DNA of 36,238 bases from Lingula anatina (GCF_001039355.2 NW_019775557.1:262791-299028); one strand, 5' to 3'. Positions 11,941-23,119 are shown, numbered from the stretch's first letter. Program-made: numbers and translations. The notes: generated by a model from the sequence alone, not told the origin.

Positions 11941-12700
11941 TTTCGGCAACGTTAAATCTTTTTTATTGCGTTAACCCGCTAGCTGAGCGCGTAACTGATG
12001 AGTGCACCGGTCCCAGTCCCGAAAGCATGCGTTTGTTCTTAGCTAGGTGGCTTGACTTGTCGTTTGTGCCAATTTCACCAAAAGCATGTTTTTGTCGTGT
12101 AACACGCTTTTAGCCTACAGTGATAAAACGTTAACGCACGCATGTCATTGAACATTCATTTATGCATTAATTCTGACAAACGCTTTATTTCTGTCCGCGG
12201 GTGGCGCAAGAGAAAGCAACACGGTGAAATATCGCAAAATAATATGGTTACGAGACCCCAGAAAGCATTCCTCACGGAAGCTTTTGTACTTCATACCCAC
12301 AACTAATTAAAATCTAACCATTATGTGAGACAAACACTAGATGAAAGTGCAATTATAACTGCTCGCTGGCCTCCCGGAAGACGCGTCATTGCAATCACAG
12401 CGGATTATTTGACGTAAAACTAATGCCTTCCCACCGGATGTCGGCAAGAGACCGAAGCGTATTAACGACAAATTGAAGTCCTCCGTCCTTTGAGTGCCGT
12501 TAATTACAAATCGGAACGCGTGAAGAGGAACAAATTGCAATTTATTTTTTGTCTCTCTCGAATTCTCATTACATTTAGAAAACACTACGCTGATGATTCA
12601 AAGAGAGATTTCAACTAGAACCGATTGCATTTCGCTGTAGTCACCAGAGACGAAGGCACACTTCCGCTGACTTAAAGGCTAACAACGTCTTTGTCCTGTT
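11941..12700. other. CpG-richer block, possible regulatory element
   Basis: Relative to its surroundings this block has more CpG and several homeodomain/POU-like words, for example TTTATGCATTAAT near 12160 and CGTTAATTAC near 12500. No reading frame looks convincingly coding. It might be a conserved non-coding element; only a cross-species comparison could show that. Confidence 0.25.
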
Positions 12701-13455
12701 TGTCAATAATTGTCCACGGCAACGCAGTTCTAAAAGGCAATTTCATTAACCTAAATGCCAAACAACTTAAAGACCTTTTCAAAATTCAATTTTTCTCCAA
12801 AAATTGGCAATTGGGTTGTTTGAAATGGATATTTGAGAACGCGTCCGCATGCGTCTAATAAGTGTGCAGCAAGACCAATGTGACCTTTAAGTGGTGATTA
12901 AGTGCACTTAATGTTTTTGTATAACCTAAAGGAATTCGCAAACGCAAAACTGTAAAAAAAAAAAATTACAGCCCATATCACTTCCATGCCAACATTTACG
13001 CAATTCAATAATATTAACAAATGAAAGTTTAATAATAAGACTAATCAACGCCTGATCGTATTCCTGCTCGGTCCAAATGTTTTAGATAATTAAAGAAAAG
13101 TAGACTGCACTGCCCCTTGCAGAGACTGCCGTAGAATTTTGACCAACAGACAAATGCAGCCTCTGCCTTCTGTTGTGTATTGTATACCTAACGCCAGGAA
13201 AGAACCTAATCTGAAAGTTGGTTTTAACCCTAATGGCCAAAAACCTTAATCTGTTGCATCTGCCAGCGAGGATTTATCAGTGCACAACCACAAAATGATG
13301 CTGGTTCCATAGAAAAAATGGCTCATTTCTTAGATTGGCATTGGCTATGTTTTAAAGGATAACTGCAGATTTATCTAGGCTGAATGTAAACCACAAATGT
13401 CGATATTAAGCTAAACCGACTCTGGTCTTCCATTTGTGAACACAGGTCCCGGTTT
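12701..13455. other. Unassigned non-coding stretch
   Basis: AT-rich, without a recognisable gene or element; a short poly-A run lies at about 12954-12965. Confidence 0.45.
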
Positions 13456-13487
<32 letters not shown>

Positions 13488-13533
13488 TACACACGCACAC
13501 ACGCACACACACACAAAATAAATAAATAAAAAA
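13456..13533. repeat. (CA)n microsatellite running into (AAAT)n
   Basis: About 60 bases of CA dinucleotide with a few G substitutions, followed by AAATAAATAAATAAAA. Confidence 0.95.
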
Positions 13534-13994
13534 AGTAGGTTCCCTTACTTAAGTCTGTTACCAACGATACATGGACACATCTTACCCTATCAGGAACAGT
13601 ATTAGAGCACTCTCATGAAAATCCTAGTCATCTAAACCATAGTACTGACTTAATTTTTTCGTGAAACTGGGACCAGGGATTTTTTCAGGTATGCGCGTGG
13701 TCTGTATCTTCGGCTACTACAGGTAGATCTTCCTTAATCCGGGTCATGGGAAGCCAGTAAAATTCGAATATGATCAAGTCCAACAACAAGGAAGTCATTT
13801 AAGAATTCATTTAGCTCGAGACAAATTTGCCCAAACTTTGTGTTCGGCTCAACTGGAGGTCATCAAGATTAATGGTAGCTTACAGATTATAAAAGCAAGC
13901 TTTCTGTAAATATTTTTGATTTAAAATCTTATGAAGGCTCGGCCAACTGACAGCTACCGAGTCGTCGACATTTCAATCCCTTGTTTGTTCATTT
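13534..13994. other. Unassigned non-coding stretch
   Basis: No gene or repeat recognised. Confidence 0.45.
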
Positions 13995-14040
13995 TTTTAA
14001 TGAAAATCAAATTGCACTTTTAATGAAAATCAAATTGCAC
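13995..14040. repeat. Exact 23-bp tandem duplication
   Basis: The unit ending AAATCAAATTGCAC occurs twice in direct succession (13995-14017 and 14018-14040) with no mismatch, indicating a recent slippage or duplication event. Confidence 0.95.
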
Positions 14041-14605
14041 TCACCTCCACCAAGACGTCACGCTTTTAATTTTTTTAGCAACCTTATTCAAAAGGTTACG
14101 GGCGGATGGGTTAACATGGGACCGATCTGATATTGATAATTATCCATGATTCATTAAAAATTATAATTCAGACAACTGAGCTGCCACGGCGGAGGTTCAC
14201 TCTCTTTGGGTGCTTTTCTGCTCTCTTATATCTTCCCGGATTTTCATTGCATTCGAACTACCTAAAAATTCACACAAAACTAACTTACCCTTCAACGTTA
14301 GGTCAACTAAAAAGGTGGTGTAACGGAAGATCCTAAAAAAAATGTGTACTCCTCAGTCTTCTTGTCAAAATCTTAAGTTCATCATCTACAACGAACACGG
14401 AGACAGCGCTTCCAATCTCAGCGGACACCGAGGAAAACTAATCCATTCAAAGCACTGGTAGTTCTCTCGATCCGCAGAACAAATCTAATTGCAAATCAGT
14501 GTTCGAATTAAAGGCCCAATCCGACTGCTACATGCACGATGCGGAAGTGCCTACTGGGCAATTAAGCGATTGGGCATCTATAGATGCACACGTGGTCATC
14601 ACAAC
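14041..14605. other. Unassigned stretch upstream of a coding candidate
   Basis: AT-rich to about 14340, then more balanced composition. It could be 5' flanking sequence of the weak candidate at 14874, but I see no clear core promoter. Confidence 0.35.
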
Positions 14606-14610
14606 CAGTC

Positions 14611-14632
14611 TCTCTCTCTCTCTCTCGCTTTC
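14611..14632. repeat. (TC)n polypyrimidine tract
   Basis: TC dinucleotide repeats in plus-strand orientation, continuing as TTTCCTCTCCCA. It resembles a splice acceptor tract but is not followed by a convincing AG plus exon. Confidence 0.85.
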
Positions 14633-14873
14633 CTCTCCCACTGAAATACGTGTGGCCCTCGCAAAGCATTCTCTATCCGTGCACCAAATCAAATTGAAAA
14701 TCCGTGTAAATAAAAAGACCCGAACCGACAGAAAAATTACTTGTTCAAGCTGCGCCGAGATAAGTTTCCCTTTCCATTACGAATTAACTGCACGCTCCGC
14801 GATAGAACAAAAGCACAATCTATCAGCGTCAAAGGGAAGCTATTGTGTCACTTGAAAAACACACGGGTGATGT

Positions 14874-15056
14874 ATGAGCCAGGAAGATATGGAGGGAAAA
14901 ACAACTGCGGCGGATTTCAAAGAGAAGGTCACCGTTCAGGCGCGTCCCCACGCGCTGCATGGGTATTATGTTCCTGTCGTTCTTCATTTTGCTGCCGACT
15001 CCTGTTCACCTTTTCTGAAAATATTTGCCTATGAAATATGTATTCGGATTTCTTGA
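14874..15056 (+). CDS. Weak candidate short ORF or first exon, unknown function
   Basis: I do not recognise this product. The 60-codon frame starts MSQEDMEGKTTAADF, is initially acidic, and then becomes hydrophobic (YYVPVVLHFAA). Its codons are more GC-rich at third positions than the surrounding DNA, which is why it stands out. Points against a real gene are a weak start context, an overlapping open frame from 14741 in another phase, no family resemblance, and no strong splice donor (GGGTATTATG is a poor one). It could be a short first exon, a micropeptide or chance. Confidence 0.2.
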   Translation: MSQEDMEGKTTAADFKEKVTVQARPHALHGYYVPVVLHFAADSCSPFLKIFAYEICIRIS

Positions 15057-15287
15057 AATTGGTCGAAGGATGCGTTTCGTCTGTCTGCCTATAATCCCAC
15101 TGTTATGCTTTCAATAAGAGACGCAATCCCATGATCGTTCAATTTTTGTAAGGGTATACATATAAGCGCGCTTGTTTTGAATTCATATTTGTATTTCATC
15201 AAAATCTAAAGGCGTTTTTTAGTCTTTTAATTACATCAGAAAGTACCTTTGTCTAAGCATCTTATAGGCCTTTCTTTGTCGCCCCCT

Positions 15288-15657
15288 AGCGTCAGCACAA
15301 TGAACACGTGGGCAAGTTAACTGAGGGATACTACAGTCTCCCTAGCGTCAGCACAATGAACACGTGGGCGAGTTAACTGAGGGATACTATAGTCTCTTTA
15401 GCGTCAGCACAATGAACACGTGGGCGAGTTAACTGAGGGATACTAGTTTCCCCAGCGTCAGCACAATGAACACGTGGGCGAGTTAACTGAGGGATACTAC
15501 AGTTTCCCCAGCGTCAGCACAATGAACACGTGATCGCGAGTTAACTGAGGGAATCTATAGTCTCCCCAGCGTCGGCACAATGAACACGTGGGCGAGTTAA
15601 CTGATAGGATACTACAGTCTCACTAGCGTCAGCACAATGAACACGTGGGCGAGTTAA
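15288..15657 (+). repeat. Seven-unit minisatellite with one E-box per unit
   Basis: The units begin AGCGTCAGCACAATGAACAC at 15288, 15344, 15400, 15454, 15510, 15568 and 15625, giving periods of 56, 56, 54, 56, 58 and 57 bp; the seventh is cut short at GTTAA. Every unit keeps the palindrome CACGTG and the palindrome AGTTAACT or its core GTTAA. Variation is concentrated in the CTACAGTCTCCCT linker. A one-off TCG insertion marks unit five. Confidence 0.97.
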
Positions 15658-16552
15658 TCGAGAAATTGTCCCTGCTCCCACCTAGTATGCTTAAAACTAC
15701 ATATGTCCTTGAATGCTTCTTAAAACTGTCAGCCTTAAACGGACCAGAAATTTTAACTATTTTAAAGACATCTGTTTATTATTTAAAATTGAAGACTACT
15801 TTTCGCTCAATTAAGCTCAAATCCCGACACTGAATACTAAAGTTTGGTCAATTTAAATTTCATACTGTCGGGCTGTCAAAGTTCCATTGCTGAAATTGCC
15901 ATGCTCTGTTCCTGTAAACAGAATTGACATTGACATACCCCGTACAAAAGCTCTTTAGCCTTGGGAGCGAAAACTACATCGAACCTATTTCAGTTAGAGT
16001 CCAATATTAAGAGCAAATCAAGAGAATTGTCGCGTAAGTTCCTGTAAACAGTCGGTAAACTCGACACCCTTAATATTATAACTGAAAGGACATTTCATCC
16101 CTCCTCTTATGTCCTGAAAACCAACAGCAACATTCAATATATCATTTCCTCCAGGACAAGTCATCCTAATGCAGTTATATCAATTGACAAGGATGTAGCA
16201 ATCACAGTGCTTGAAGTTTGACATTTCATTCAAAGTTTTAAAAAATATGTATAATAGGCACAAAAAACTAGAAACGACGGCAGTGTATCAGAAAGCTGTG
16301 AGCAGTAGAGAATTGCTCCCCCCTTTTTTATGGGAGGGGTGGTGGTATTTACCCTAATATTTAGCTGTAAATAGGCCGTTGAATCGGCTACCGCGTTTTG
16401 ACTGATTAGGTCTACAAATCTCCGCGCCTATTACGAAGCAATACAGAGGTACTCTAAGCACATTTGGGAAATTAAGGTTAAATCAAGTGATGTATGATAC
16501 CCGCCCTGAGCGCGAAAGAGCTTTACGTGGCATCACCACTATGTGCAGTATT
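15658..16552. other. Unassigned non-coding stretch
   Basis: No supportable gene. The frame at 15645-15833 starts inside the last minisatellite unit and has no domain signal. Confidence 0.45.
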
Positions 16553-16575
16553 TGACGTCAGCCTTTGATCACGTG
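16553..16575. promoter_or_regulatory. CRE and E-box pair
   Basis: A perfect TGACGTCA (16553-16560) lies 9 bp from CACGTG (16570-16575), with TTACGTGG upstream at about 16523. These match CREB/ATF and bHLH consensus sites. No transcription start is visible nearby, so function is speculative. Confidence 0.3.
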
Positions 16576-16891
16576 GACGGCGATTTCGTCACACCAGGTT
16601 TAGCAGAGAGATGAAAGAAATAACGTGTGGTAAAAATTCGTAAATAATTCACAATACGTTGACTAACGAGACCTTTGAAACTGCTCGAGAATAAACTGAA
16701 CATGGATTCATTTATGGCTAACTTGATGAGAAAACTAAGACAAAAATTAATTTATATTCTATGAATAATCAAGTAGGAGGCATTTGGTCTCAAATTGTTA
16801 TTCATTGTTCTCCGTGGAGAAATCATGACAGAACAAAGGGCAGTTGCAAAAACAGCAGAGAGTGAATTACCGATACTGTTTTTCCTTTGGT

Positions 16892-17291
16892 GCCGTTGTT
16901 ACAGGAATGGTAGTCCGCCAGGAATCGCAGTCCGTTCCCCCATTACTTTGTACAGGTGACATTCGTCCCATATACTAACCCCAATACTTCAACTAATCCA
17001 ATCTTCTATGAGACCATTCCCACATATATTTAGATCGATCTATCCCCCTGACGAGACTCACTAGATTGCTGTCAGCTTAACCGGCTTAAATGTCTGTCCC
17101 GTTTACTAAAAGCTGTAACAGGGTAATTAACTTTTGTGCGCGCTCGGCTCCCCGAAGCTGACAGCAGGAAGCTGAACCCCAAGGAGTTAGGTCGATCCAG
17201 ATGGATCGATCTAAATCTGTGGGAACCCAGTCTATTAATCATATGGGCGCTCGGACTCCTATTCCTAAGACTTGCATTCCTGTCACACCGG
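16892..17291. mobile_element. MITE family A interrupted by a family B insertion
   Basis: The left end is GCCGTTGTTACAGGAATGG (from 16892) and the right end, inverted, is CATTCCTGTCACACCGG (to 17291). The left arm continues with blocks shared with 6910-6985: ACATTCGTCCCATATACT and CCCCAATAC. A complete family B element occupies 17011-17233. Removing it leaves about 177 bp, close to the other family A copies, so the nesting is clear and family B moved after this family A copy was in place. Confidence 0.78.
17011..17233. mobile_element. MITE family B, nested copy
   Basis: The left end is AGACCATTCCCACATATATT, followed by TTAGATCGATC. The right end, inverted, is AGACTGGGTTCCCACAGATT, followed by TAGATCGATCC. 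The interior has the family blocks GGCTTAAATGTCTGTCCCG and GGTAATTAACTTTTGTGC, nearly the same as at 19160-19200. Two TCGATC boxes lie 14 bp apart at the right end (17192 and 17206) but only one at the left. Non-coding. Confidence 0.85.
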
Positions 17292-18829
17292 TAAGTGAGA
17301 CGCAGGGTGTAATGACATCGCTGCTGGAGCGTGACAGTTGCTCTTGGATGTGGGCAAAGTGATTGATGACTTGGAGAATGGTTCGCGTAGAGGGAATTAA
17401 ACGACGGTGTCGTTAAATTAGTTAATCTACGCTACGGTGTCAACACAGCGTGGGATTGTGCATTAAAAGGAAGCACACAAAGTTGCCGCCATGGGGAGGG
17501 TTGAGCGTGTGGAAAATTCAAATATGTGATAAGTTGTCGTCCTTTAGCTGTTGATGTCTGTTTGTGAATTCCTAACAGTACGTCGTATAAACAACCTAGA
17601 CGTATACCCCAAATGTATGAAAAGGGGGGGGGGGCGCTCTTTTTGGTCGCACAATATTTCCTCTAAATGTAAATTTTACTATCCGTGTTTGTAAATGTCC
17701 CAAAGTCATATTTCCTTCATATATTTATGTCTTAATATCTGTTTGACAAAGGTAATAATCGTTCCCAATTCAGACATTTAAAATCATGCCCCCCTCCCCC
17801 AATTAAAGCACCTGATGTCGTTATTTTCTTCTGAAATGTACAGGAAAACAGGGCATCTGAATTCCTGGGCAGTCATTTAGAAATGAATCATTTAATTAAT
17901 TATCTATATATTCAAATAATCGTATAAATCTTCGAATTCAAGTGTAGGATCAAAGATTCGTGTGAAGGGAAAAAATTTTTGAGGATTTTCGATGTAGGGG
18001 GAAATGCCGTATAGGTTGCCTTAAATAATTGTGACATTTCCGAAGAGTATATCTCTGCGTCGTCAGACCCCCTTAAACATCTAAAAATAGCAGACAAATA
18101 CAGTTAAAAAATATTACTTGAAAACTGGCATACAACACAGGCCACTCAGTTGAACACTAACATAGTAAAAAACAGCTGTGTCTCCTACAGTATTTTATTC
18201 CGGAATTGAACAGATAGAAATATTAAGTTGATACCGCCCTTTTATACAATGGAAAAGAATCCAAAAAATGTTTTAATACTGTATTATTCGTCTACGTTTT
18301 GACCAATTTTAAAACGGGCTACATGTAGTACTGGCACTAGAAGGCTTTCGCACAACACCAAAGACAAACATTTCTGCATAAGGTATTTTTTCATCACCAC
18401 TCAAATAAGCATTTGATAATTTAGAGGGTAAATAAGTCCATTACGAAAAGAGTATCATTTGGTTGATATTATCAGGGAACCTTGAATGGTTTTTACATTA
18501 CTCTAATTGATGAAGGTAGGCACATAGAGTACACTGATGTTCTCTGTAGTCAGGTGTCTGTTCTTCTCATTTATCTTCCTCTAATCTGGCGGATATAAGA
18601 GGGCATAAGGGACATGAACTTCCCGCTTAGGCTAACTAAAGATGTTATTTAAAAAACGAACATGCTGATCGGAGCTAGGTTTAAAAAAATCTCCCTACTG
18701 TTTGGAAAATTAAAACAGCCAGTTACTTATGTCAAGTACGGTTTTAGTTTAAATCATCCTGGACTAAGTCTGCTTTGCTTAAATCATCATGGCACTTTAA
18801 TTTTCTCCGCGCCTTTTCTGTACTTACCC
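17292..18829. other. Unassigned non-coding stretch
   Basis: Contains a G9-10 run near 17625-17634 and C-rich runs near 17790. No supportable gene. Confidence 0.45.
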
Positions 18830-18900
18830 GGTAGACCTACCCTCTACCAGGGCGACAGATTGATTTTCACAAGATATTCACAGATATTTCTTTAGATAAA
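18830..18900 (+). repeat. Dispersed repeat pair, copy 1
   Basis: The segment with CTACCAGGGCGACAGATTG and AGATATTCACAGA matches 23374-23441 in the same orientation over roughly 60 bp. The flanks do not match, so this is probably a fragment of an interspersed repeat. Confidence 0.6.
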
Positions 18901-18951
18901 TAGACAGTCATTTCATTCTCTGGCTTTTTAAAAATTTCCCTTTAATATATG

Positions 18952-18978
18952 CCCCCCACTCCCCCCCCCACCCCCCAC
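18952..18978. repeat. C-rich homopolymer-like tract
   Basis: Runs of C broken by single A or T (CCCCCCACTCCCCCCCCCACC). Confidence 0.9.
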
Positions 18979-19068
18979 CAGAGGGCAGGGTAAACCTACC
19001 GGTATATCTGATGAATTCGTGCCCTCTGATATCAGGGCTTCTAAAATAGTAAACCAAATAAATGTATA

Positions 19069-19290
19069 AGGGCGCATTCCCATAGATTTTAGATCGATCT
19101 ATCCCCGTGGGGAGTCTCACTAGATAACTGTCAGATAATCCGGCTTAAATGTCCGTCCCGCCTACTACAAGCTGTAAGGGGGGTAATTAACTTTTGTGCC
19201 CGCTCGGCTGACAGCTATTTAGCGTGAACCCCCAGGGGAGTTAGGTCGATCTCGTTTGGATCGATCTAATCTCTGGGAATGGGGTCTAAG
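19069..19290. mobile_element. MITE family B copy
   Basis: Left arm CATTCCCATAGATTTTAGAT leads into CGATCTA. The right arm, inverted, is TTAGACCCCATTCCCAGAG followed by ATTAGATCGATCC. Core blocks CCGGCTTAAATGTCCGTCCC and GGTAATTAACTTTTGTGC are shared with 17011-17233. Paired TCGATC boxes at 19246 and 19261 are 15 bp apart. About 220 bp, non-coding. Confidence 0.85.
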
Positions 19291-21135
19291 GCCCCCGCCC
19301 TGTCCTCCGTTACGCACACTTACAACTACCCCGCCCCTATCCGCCCCTCAAACGTTGGCTCAGCATCAGAAGATTTTGCGTTGTTGGGCGCAAAAGAGCA
19401 ATCAATCCCCACAAATCCCCACAATGTATCTACTTGGACAAGACCCTCACTGTTTGCTCACTACTTCTACAACAAGGTACATTAATGGATGGTCCCAATA
19501 TGTTATTTTTCTAACTTTTTTTTAATTGTCATAAAACTGTGATTGGTCTAAGCGAACTGGTTCAGAAACTGGACCATTTGGCAATTTCGGTGGATTAATA
19601 TATATCACTATTTCAGAGTTTGCGTTTAAGAATGAGCAGTTCAACTTTTTCTTTTGCAGAATTTGGTGATTACCACATGAAAATAAAGTGATGAATAATA
19701 GGACTCGTCAAAAGCGGGAGAAGTATATCGGTTTGCAAAGCATATTTCATTAAAGTGCACACCTGCTTCCAACTGCACTTTTATTCGCGCGTTAGTGCTT
19801 ACCACGTCGCGTGTGCTCCTTTGAGTTTCCCGGGGTTGTGTTCAAATACGGATTCGAAATTAATAAAATTTTAACTACCCATTGCAAATATTCTAGCACT
19901 ATCCAACATCTATTTAAACTATCAAAGCTCGTATATACACACAGCATAAAATACATGAACAAAGCATAAAAGTTTTACATTTATGGAATCGTGCTGAGCG
20001 GATACTGGTTTGTTTACAATAAGGAACGTTGTTGCCTTTGAGATCATATAGGACTTGCCCGTCTGAGTGAATCTAGCTTGACCTGGACCTTCTTTATCGA
20101 TCAGCAATTATGATTTTCTCATTTATCATACTTGACATTTTAAGGTGTTAAAACACACAGGGATGAGTAGGTTCCTTACCCTCGAGTGGCATTTCAACAT
20201 CTTTATCTATGAGAGAGAGACGAGATTGAAGGTCGAGTTGAATCATCTGTCCAACAAGAAGAACATCGTACCTGGCAATTCTGATGAATATTGACTAATG
20301 TAATCATTCTCTGGTTAATAGTTCAGGGTAGGGTGTTGGAAATACCAAATACTTTGTCAGCGTCATGCTGAAACTGTGCAAAACCATCGGATATCAGGGA
20401 CTGGATTTGGGTGTCGAATGGCAGATTTACCAAACTCCTCAAAGATATTTCAGTTATAGATATTAAATCTTGTAGTCGTTATTACCCTAAATGACAGGTT
20501 TTTAAGGTATGAATCTTTTCATATTTACATATTTAAAGTTTACATATATCGGCAGCTGTTGAAAGGTTTCAAAATTGAAGACACGTAGGCAGAATTTTCT
20601 CTATCATCAGAGTTTGCTTACTTACTGCAATTTGGGTTAAGGGAGGAAAGAAAATGTATACACATGTACCAACTTTTGGATCTGACATGCCATTTTATAC
20701 AGTGGTCGGTGTCCGTAATTTTCAGTCCAAATATATGCCTATACACATCTTATATGAGCAACAGCATATTGGTTCGTTTTTTTAAATTATTTTCATCATT
20801 GATAGTTTTACTGATTTAATGTAGATTTTGCAACATTTTTTATTCAAAAGCTCTAGTCACATTCATTTGTAATCGGTGTTTAATTGGTTTATCCACTGGA
20901 CAAAATATGCAGATATAAGTACAGACTTTTCAACGGATAGATTGCGAAGACATTTTGAAATTTTTGACTGATGTTTTCTCTCATATTTGACGGGTGCAGG
21001 TCAATACGAGGTCAATTTCATCGACTACTTTTCGGTTCATCACAGCGGGTTCGTGCGCTTTTTAAGATACATAATTTGCCCCATGTCTTCCCTGATATTT
21101 TGATAGATTTATGCCCAGGAGGGGTGAATTGTATC
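19291..21135. other. Unassigned non-coding stretch
   Basis: No supportable gene or element. Overlapping open frames at 19256-19525 begin inside the family B end and have proline-rich but unrecognised translations. Confidence 0.4.
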
Positions 21136-21139
21136 CACC

Positions 21140-21170
21140 ATTTTTTTTTTTTTTTTTGGGGGGGGGAGGG
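21140..21170. repeat. Poly-T followed by poly-G
   Basis: About 17 T followed by 8 G and GAGGG. A second T-then-G junction (T10 G10) occurs at 21882-21905. Confidence 0.95.
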
Positions 21171-22019
21171 TCATCCAACCGGTTCCATGTAGCTTTTAAA
21201 GACGTGTTATCAGTGCTATTGCTTATCAGAAAAATATATATTTACACTGAACGCCCGGATATACAACCTATCAGCGGGACAGGGAGAATGATTGTGGGCG
21301 TTGTTTACATGTGATATCCTAACAGCTTTTACGTCACTAAAAACGCTGTCAGATGTTTTTCAAGATACTTAATTGTTAGTTGAATGATTTGCTAATTGGG
21401 GGAAAGGCTGGGTAATTGTGGATCTTGCTGTTGGTCGTGATCATGTTTATTTTCATTTCAGTCGTAAAATTTTGTTTGGAGATTTAATATAGGTTTTAGA
21501 CTCTGAAAATGTTTTTTTTTTTTCATTTCAGTTTAATTGTTTTTACCAATTTTAAAAAATTTCTATTTAAGTTTTTGGTTGTTTAATGGCCAAGCGGGAG
21601 AAAATGTTATCTCGTTTTTTTTAACGCTTTTTTTACGTGATCATTTGACATTCTTTGTCACAAAATAAGTTGTTTGCAAAGACACGACTGTCGTCTGCAC
21701 AGCGTTCCGATCGGTTTAAAGAAAATTTGCCCAGCTTTAACATTGGGAAGCAGGCGCTTGGCGTAAACCCCAGTAGAATGTAATTTCTATAATCCGTGTG
21801 TTACTGGATAATCACTGAGTGTATATGAACCAAGATGGCATCTATGCTGTAATAATGATTGACAGGGAATCTTCAGTGGTCTTTTTTTTTTTGGGGGGGG
21901 GGGGGTAATAACGTTGTTAGCAGTTAGACAGGATATTGAATCACTGGCGAGAGCGTGGGCGATTGCTACATTGGCAAACCGTTATCGAATATTTGATTGT
22001 GTATAATTCTCTTCGTGCT
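21171..22019. other. Unassigned non-coding stretch
   Basis: Contains several T runs (21510-21522 and 21615-21625) and the T/G junction at 21882-21905. No gene recognised. Confidence 0.45.
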
Positions 22020-22560
22020 GGAGCAAAATTAACCCTATTAAGTTCATGCCGCGGGGTAAAACTATCTCAAAATACCGCCATTAAGCACGGCTTGAAACGC
22101 ACCTGCCCCGCGGATATCGTTAACGAGGACTTTAATATGCGCAATCATGCGTTCATGTTACGATGATTGTTTCAACGTTTGAGAGCATTAAACCGCGTTT
22201 CTACTGGCCCTAAATCAACCGACCAAATCACAGAGAGACATCGACGTTTTGCCTTAAAGTTAGTCGCCTGGTGCCGCGAGTTTGGCCAATTTAATTTCCG
22301 GTCTGAAAGGTATCTGTGTGAACATATTTTTAAGACCGGTAAAGAGAAGCAGGTGCATTGCAAGAATTGCACAAAAGACGGAAAAGAATGAAAAACAAAA
22401 CTCGAAAAGGTAAGCGACCATGAAAATATAAACTCGAAGCGGACATTTTGATTAATGTTACATTTCCGCCCCAAAACAACGCTGTATTCATTGGGTTGCG
22501 TTGCAATTTCTTTACAAGACAACCGAACTCGGCACGGTGCGGCTGACATTCAAGGCTACG
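22020..22560. other. CpG-richer block with open frames on both strands
   Basis: CpG is visibly more frequent than in the flanks (for example CCGCGGGG and ATCGACG). The plus frame 22167-22391 and the minus frame 22172-22549 (125 codons, starting MSAAPCRVRLSC) overlap almost completely, so at most one could code. A good donor-like AAGGTAAGC lies at about 22407-22415 on the plus strand, preceded in another frame by a basic stretch (KRRKRMKNK). This could be an exon edge, a promoter or chance; I recognise no protein family. Confidence 0.2.
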
Positions 22561-22684
22561 TCTGCAACTTTGTTTACTGTTCGTTTGAAAAAGTGTCTCT
22601 ATAGAGAGAAATTCGACATGAATGCAGTTGCATTTTAGAAGGAAAGCGGAAACCGTCAGTCAGACACATATCATTGACAGCATT

Positions 22685-22930
22685 CAGAACAGATGATCCG
22701 CGAACTAAATATGGCCGACCCGACTTAAAAGAAGAGCCAACTAATCCGCTAATGGTCTCTTTGCCCCCGCATGCGCCATTAAACGGATTTAATCATGGCT
22801 CCGAGGTTTAATTCCTAGACACCTGCAGGTATAGCGTGTGTGCAGGCGGGAAGACCATCAGCGAATTAGTCGGCTCTGCTTTAATGTTGGTCGGCAATAT
22901 TTGATCCGCGGATCTGTTAGTCCTCAGAAC
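22685..22930. mobile_element. MITE family D with long inverted repeats
   Basis: The left arm runs CAGAACAGATGATCCGCG, TAAATATGGCCGACC, AGAGCCAACTAATCCGCT, AATGGTCT. The right arm inverted runs TTCTGAGGACTAACAGATC, AAATATTGCCGACC, AGAGCCGACTAATTCGCT, GATGGTCTT. The arms are about 75 bp with scattered mismatches. The right arm shares GATCCGCGGATCTGTTAGTC with 28580-28600. Confidence 0.78.
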
Positions 22931-23119
22931 AATTTGTGCCCCATTCAGAATAGGGGACTAACTTGTCCGAGGGCCAAATATCGCCAACCCCCTTGAATAC
23001 TTAAACATGGGATATCTATTCAGTGCCTATTAGCGGATTAGACGGCAAGCTTTGTAGTGGGTCGCCATATTTGACCCTCGGACTAGTTAGTCCCCTATTC
23101 TCAATGGGGCCTTGTTCTG
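22924..23119. mobile_element. MITE family D, second adjacent copy
   Basis: The left arm runs TCAGAACAA...GCCCCATTCAGAATAGGG, GACTAACTTGTCCGAGGG, CCAAATATCGCC. The right arm inverted gives TCAGAACAAGGCCCCATTGA, GAATAGGGGACTAACTAG, TCCGAGGGTCAAATATGGC. The interior TTCAGTGCCTATTAGCG and GGATTAGACGGCAAGCTTT match 28461-28613 inverted, tying the three elements together. The first bases overlap the right end of the preceding copy. Confidence 0.78.

Noticed and set aside
14499-14855. 118-codon plus frame
   Set aside because: Starts at a non-ATG codon, includes translated (TC)n, and overlaps other open frames; no family resemblance.
15288-15657. Regularly spaced repeats resembling a CRISPR array
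   Set aside because: The whole 56-bp unit is conserved including the 'spacer' part, so it is a head-to-tail minisatellite, and the surrounding DNA is animal-like.
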